In this document: positions 60,978 to 64,000 of the stretch, piece by piece | Position numbering within the stretch: the first letter of the stretch is position 1 | How the letters are laid out: each line of letters starts with the position of its first letter | From: Bacteroidales bacterium UBA5548 | GTDB lineage: Bacteria > Bacteroidota > Bacteroidia > Bacteroidales > UBA932 | Direction of reading: 5' to 3' | Length of the DNA: 64,000 nt | NCBI GenBank assembly: GCA_002425935.1 | Contig: DINE01000027.1 | Location: 170,491-234,490, forward strand | Translations under genes and position numbers: made by a program | Notes under the pieces: model-generated | Databases searched by the model: none | The model's input: only the letters and a program-made list of their open reading frames with translations | What the model was told of the DNA's origin: nothing

Positions 60978-61925
60978 TCAGCGGATTTTTTTACCGATCT
61001 CCTTTAGCATATCATCCACCATCTCTTCAAGAAGCCATTTCGGGTTCCATCCCCATTCGCTTCTGGCGCATGAATCGTCCATATTGTCGGGCCATGATGC
61101 AGATATCTGATCTTTAACAGGATCGACATTAAAACTGAAAGTTGCAGATGGAACTCTCTTCTTAATTGCAGCGAAGAGCTCTTTAGGTGAGAAGCTCATG
61201 GCTGTAACATTAAAGCTGTTCCGGTGAATAAGACTCTCAGCCGGAGCGTCCATCAGGTCTGTACAAGCCTTTAGAGCATCTGGCATGTACATCATGTCCA
61301 TGGATGTATTTTCCGGAATAGGGCAGGTGTAGTGTCCGGTTTTGAGAATTTCGTAAAACACTTCAACGGCGTAATCGGTAGTTCCTCCACCCGGAAGAGC
61401 GCCATTAGAGATAATGCCGGGGAATCTCACGCTTCTGGTATCAACTCCAAAACGGGAAAAGTAGTAATCGCTGAGAAGCTCTCCTGATACTTTACACACT
61501 CCGTAAATTGTGTTTGGTCTCATTACAGTATCCTGAGGAGTATTCTTGTGAGGTGTTGAGTGCCCGAAAGCACCAATTGAACTTGGAGTAAAAAGAGAGC
61601 AGTTAAACTCTCTTGCAAGCTCAAGAGAGTTTATAAGTGCTCCCATATTGATATCCCAGGCAAGCTGAGGATTTTTCTCTCCTGTAGCAGAGAGCAGTGC
61701 AACCAGATTGTAAATGCGGCCTATTTTGTTCTTAACAACAAGGTCACGGTATGCATTTACATCCAGGGCATCCAGTTCGACAGATCTGCACATTCCGGAT
61801 AACTTTTCAACATTCTCCTTTTTGAGATCTGCCGCTATTACATTATCTTCGCCATACAGCGATTGTAAATGAGGAATAAGTTCTGTGCCAATTTGCCCGC
61901 CGGCTCCTACTACTAAAATGTTCAT
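60978..61925 (-). CDS. NAD-dependent epimerase/dehydratase, L-threonine dehydrogenase type
   Basis: The 315-residue short-chain dehydrogenase begins with MNILVVGAGGQIGTELIPHL (NAD-binding GxxGxxG). It has an active-site YGVCK (YxxxK) and the RFPGIIS...LPGGGTTDYAVEVFY stretch I associate with UDP-glucose-epimerase-like L-threonine 3-dehydrogenases. That enzyme oxidises threonine to 2-amino-3-ketobutyrate. Its stop codon is 4 bp past the LptF/G stop, convergently. A -7 box lies at 61967-61974. Confidence 0.87.
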   Translation of the reverse strand: MNILVVGAGGQIGTELIPHLQSLYGEDNVIAADLKKENVEKLSGMCRSVELDALDVNAYRDLVVKNKIGRIYNLVALLSATGEKNPQLAWDINMGALINSLELAREFNCSLFTPSSIGAFGHSTPHKNTPQDTVMRPNTIYGVCKVSGELLSDYYFSRFGVDTRSVRFPGIISNGALPGGGTTDYAVEVFYEILKTGHYTCPIPENTSMDMMYMPDALKACTDLMDAPAESLIHRNSFNVTAMSFSPKELFAAIKKRVPSATFSFNVDPVKDQISASWPDNMDDSCARSEWGWNPKWLLEEMVDDMLKEIGKKIR

Positions 61926-61966
61926 CTTATATTAAATTTGAATATATTCTGTAATTAAAAGTGGGA

Positions 61967-61974
61967 CAAAAGTA
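61967..61974 (-). promoter_or_regulatory. -7 box for the threonine-dehydrogenase-like gene
   Basis: The minus strand reads TACTTTTG (TAnnTTTG match), 42 bp before the ATG at 61925. A TTG in the right direction (plus 61998-62000 CAA) is 23 bp upstream of it, a long but possible -33 element. Confidence 0.5.
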
Positions 61975-62020
61975 AGAAATTTATTAAAATTATAATTCAA
62001 TTGTTAAACTCTTTTGATAA

Positions 62021-62962
62021 ATGTCTCCGGAGAACCTTCATAATATAATTAAAGAGTATTCTGCAGAAATGGGTTTTGTCGCATACGGGTCAATTCCTGT
62101 AAGTGAGTTTCATAAGGATGCAAGCTATCTGAGACAATATCTAGACATGGGTTATAACGCCTCTATGAGCTATCTGGAGAAAAATTTTCAAATAAGAGAG
62201 AATCCCGGACTGCTGTTAGAGGGGGCGAAGAGCATTATGGTTTTTCTTGCCTCATACAAACCTGATAAGAGAAATAAGCCTGAAGTACCCGTTATTGCAT
62301 CATATGCTTTTGGCAGGGATTATCACCCTGTTATCAAAAATAGGCTGAATTTGGTAGCTAAAAAGCTTAAGGAGTACATGCCCGGAATCAGGTACAGAGT
62401 ATTTACAGATTCGGCTCCTATTTTTGAAAGGGCAGCTGCTGTGGCCTCAGGGCTTGGCTTTATAGGCAGGAACACTTTTCTCATAAGCAAAGAGCACGGC
62501 TTGCACACACTTATAGGAGTAATAATAACAGATGCGATTGTGCCGTACAACTCAGATATTGTAAGTAACGGGTGCGGCACCTGCAGACGGTGTCTGGATA
62601 CCTGCCCTACAGGGGCACTTGCAGGTGAGTTTATGCTTGATGCAAGGAGGTGCATATCGTATCAGACCATAGAGAGCAAATACAGTTTCAATGAACAGGA
62701 GTTTAAGATTGACAGAAGCGGAAGAATTTTTGGATGCGATATCTGTCTTGAGGTGTGTCCTTGGGCAGTAAAGGGTAAACCTGGGAGCTGGGAGGAGTTT
62801 AAACCGCTCGCTTACAAAGATGGAAAGGATATAACTTTGATGAATTCAGATGATTGGCTTCAAATGGAAGAGCAGGAGTTTAAAGAGTTTTTCGGAGAGT
62901 CTTCGCTTTTAAGAGCCGGTCTTGCCAGAATAAAGGATAATGTCTTAAATTCGCGTTTATGA
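62021..62962 (+). CDS. queG: Epoxyqueuosine reductase
   Basis: The 313-residue iron-sulfur and cobalamin enzyme makes queuosine in tRNA from epoxyqueuosine, the last step of the pathway. The two 4Fe-4S motifs are CGTCRRCLDTCPTGAL and CDICLEVCPW, with a further Cys in ARRCISYQTIESK. With tgt 3 kb upstream, at least two queuosine genes lie in this window. It overlaps the next gene by an ATGA. Confidence 0.95.
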   Translation: MSPENLHNIIKEYSAEMGFVAYGSIPVSEFHKDASYLRQYLDMGYNASMSYLEKNFQIRENPGLLLEGAKSIMVFLASYKPDKRNKPEVPVIASYAFGRDYHPVIKNRLNLVAKKLKEYMPGIRYRVFTDSAPIFERAAAVASGLGFIGRNTFLISKEHGLHTLIGVIITDAIVPYNSDIVSNGCGTCRRCLDTCPTGALAGEFMLDARRCISYQTIESKYSFNEQEFKIDRSGRIFGCDICLEVCPWAVKGKPGSWEEFKPLAYKDGKDITLMNSDDWLQMEEQEFKEFFGESSLLRAGLARIKDNVLNSRL

Positions 62963-63888
62963 AAAAGGTATGGCAGACTATGGTTCAGACAGAACCTCTT
63001 AAGGAGAGAATCTTGTATAAACACAAAATTCTCTTTGCCGGGTCATGCTTTGCTTCAGAGATTGGAGGCCGTATGAAAGATCTGCGCTTTAAGGCTTCTG
63101 TCAACCCATTTGGAGTTCTTTTCAATCCCGCCTCAATTGCCCTCTCACTGGAGAGGCTTGATTCTTCAGTGCCCTTTTCATCAAGCGAGTTGATTATCTC
63201 AGGGGATATTGTAAAGAGTTTTATGCACGGGAGTGAATTCGCAGCAAAAAATGCAGAGGAGTTTCTTAGTATTAATAATAAAATTCTCGAAAACTCTGCG
63301 GAACATTTCAAAGAGGCAAAATGGGTAGTCTTGACACTGGGTACTTCCTGGATATACAGGGAGAAGAGGAGCGGGATGATTGTCTCTAACTGTCATAAAC
63401 TCCCGGCAGATATGTTCTTAAGGGAGGCCCTGAGTCCTGAGGCGATTGAAGAGATACTTGGGCAGATTATTGAGAGGCATCATGATAAAAACTGGATACT
63501 GACCGTTAGTCCAATCAGACATATGAAAGATGGAGCAACGGGCAACCAGCTTAGTAAAGCCAGATTGCTACTCGCTTCAAACGCTCTTTCGGAAAGATTT
63601 TCTAATGTATTCTACTTTCCGGCTTATGAGATATTCATGGATGAATTGAGAGATTACAGATTTTATGCCTCAGACATGGTACACCCTTCGACAGACGCCA
63701 TTGAATATATCTGGGAGAGATTTTGTGATTTTGCCATAGATGCTTCATGTGAGCCGGTTATGTCACAGGTGGCAGCATTGAACAAAATGAAACAACACAG
63801 GCCTCTTTTTCCTGAGAGTAAAGATTATAGCCAATTTTTAAAGAAAATTGAGGAGCTTGAGGCAAAAATTGCCTCTAAAAGGCTGTAA
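62959..63888 (+). CDS. GSCFA-domain protein
   Basis: The 309-residue protein has the family-defining GSCFASEIG motif near residue 30 followed by NPFGVLFNP. It then has a conserved TLGTSW segment and SPIRHMKDG, all typical of GSCFA proteins. These are SGNH-hydrolase-like in pattern, so esterase activity is possible but not established. It starts by ATGA overlap with queG, so the two are translated from one transcript. Confidence 0.9.
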   Translation: MKKVWQTMVQTEPLKERILYKHKILFAGSCFASEIGGRMKDLRFKASVNPFGVLFNPASIALSLERLDSSVPFSSSELIISGDIVKSFMHGSEFAAKNAEEFLSINNKILENSAEHFKEAKWVVLTLGTSWIYREKRSGMIVSNCHKLPADMFLREALSPEAIEEILGQIIERHHDKNWILTVSPIRHMKDGATGNQLSKARLLLASNALSERFSNVFYFPAYEIFMDELRDYRFYASDMVHPSTDAIEYIWERFCDFAIDASCEPVMSQVAALNKMKQHRPLFPESKDYSQFLKKIEELEAKIASKRL

Positions 63889-63924
63889 ATTGCTGAAAAA
63901 ATTTTTTTAGTTACAATTTTTTAT

Positions 63925-63932
63925 TAAATTTG
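63925..63932 (+). promoter_or_regulatory. -7 box near the right edge
   Basis: TAAATTTG matches TAnnTTTG, 47 bp upstream of an ATG at 63979. It probably serves the gene that begins at or beyond the window edge. Confidence 0.45.
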
Positions 63933-63978
63933 GTTGCTTCTTGAAAACGGGGCACATAAATCAAAGAAATTTAACTAA

Positions 63979-64000
63979 ATGTTGTTCCCGGATTCTTTAA
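63979..64000 (+). other. Possible start of a gene cut by the window edge
   Basis: ATG 63979 opens a frame reading MLFPDSL up to the edge. It is too short to assign. It is noted because a -7 box lies upstream. Confidence 0.25.

Overview
The window is a compact chromosomal segment of a Bacteroidota bacterium, most likely of the order Bacteroidales. This rests on gene content: DUF4270, DUF4294, DUF5686, DUF3098, GSCFA, DUF4876 and DUF6850 proteins, TonB-dependent receptors with carboxypeptidase-like N-terminal domains, FtsX without FtsE, and zinc-ligand-poor S4, S14, L36 and Tgt. It also rests on repeated matches to the Bacteroidota -7 promoter box TAnnTTTG, with few Shine-Dalgarno sequences. 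I cannot name a genus. I found no rRNA, tRNA, insertion sequence, phage or CRISPR array.

Layout. Positions 1-7.3 kb hold an exported M3 peptidase and a coiled-coil lipoprotein on the minus strand, then ssb, cysS, a Tat-exported DUF362 protein and a DUF6599-like protein on the plus strand. Positions 7.4-20.2 kb are the most unusual part. A small paired-cysteine exported protein precedes a tight plus-strand cluster: C25 (gingipain-like) protease, TonB-dependent receptor, DUF4876 lipoprotein, DUF6850 barrel, and two more C25 proteases. All three proteases keep a His/Cys pair and carry helical-repeat tails, but none has a recognisable type IX secretion domain. The cluster looks like a surface protein-processing and uptake locus, with its substrate unknown.

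Positions 20.3-33.9 kb continue the peptide theme. They hold a beta-propeller lipoprotein, two exported S9 peptidases, an MBL-fold hydrolase paired with a BtuB-like TonB receptor, and a divergent operon of exported M20 amidohydrolase, exported nitroreductase and DUF5686 protein. Positions 33.9-44.4 kb are housekeeping and envelope genes: purN, acpP-fabF, a half-length GT5 protein with DUF4270, ftsX-DUF3098-uppP-lpxH, DUF4294, a GltS-type glutamate transporter and an M19 dipeptidase.

Positions 44.5-55.3 kb are the spc-alpha ribosomal operon from rplP to rplQ, with secY, map, infA and rpoA. It starts at rplP with its own promoter and a structured leader, so it is separated from the S10-type genes (rpsJ to rpsC) that normally precede it. 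A two-hairpin element lies between rpsN and rpsH. A strong terminator follows rplQ.

The only long gene-free stretch is 55341-55983. It holds short tandem repeats, a nested pair of inverted repeats, a further hairpin, and an array of TTAAA cores spaced about 20 bp apart that runs up to a cysteine-synthase-like gene. The rest (56-64 kb) is a nucleoside transporter, tgt, an LptF/G permease, a threonine dehydrogenase-type SDR, queG and a GSCFA protein.

Taken together, the many exported peptidases, the glutamate transporter, the dipeptidase and the threonine dehydrogenase-like enzyme suggest a life based on protein and amino acids. That is inference from this window alone.
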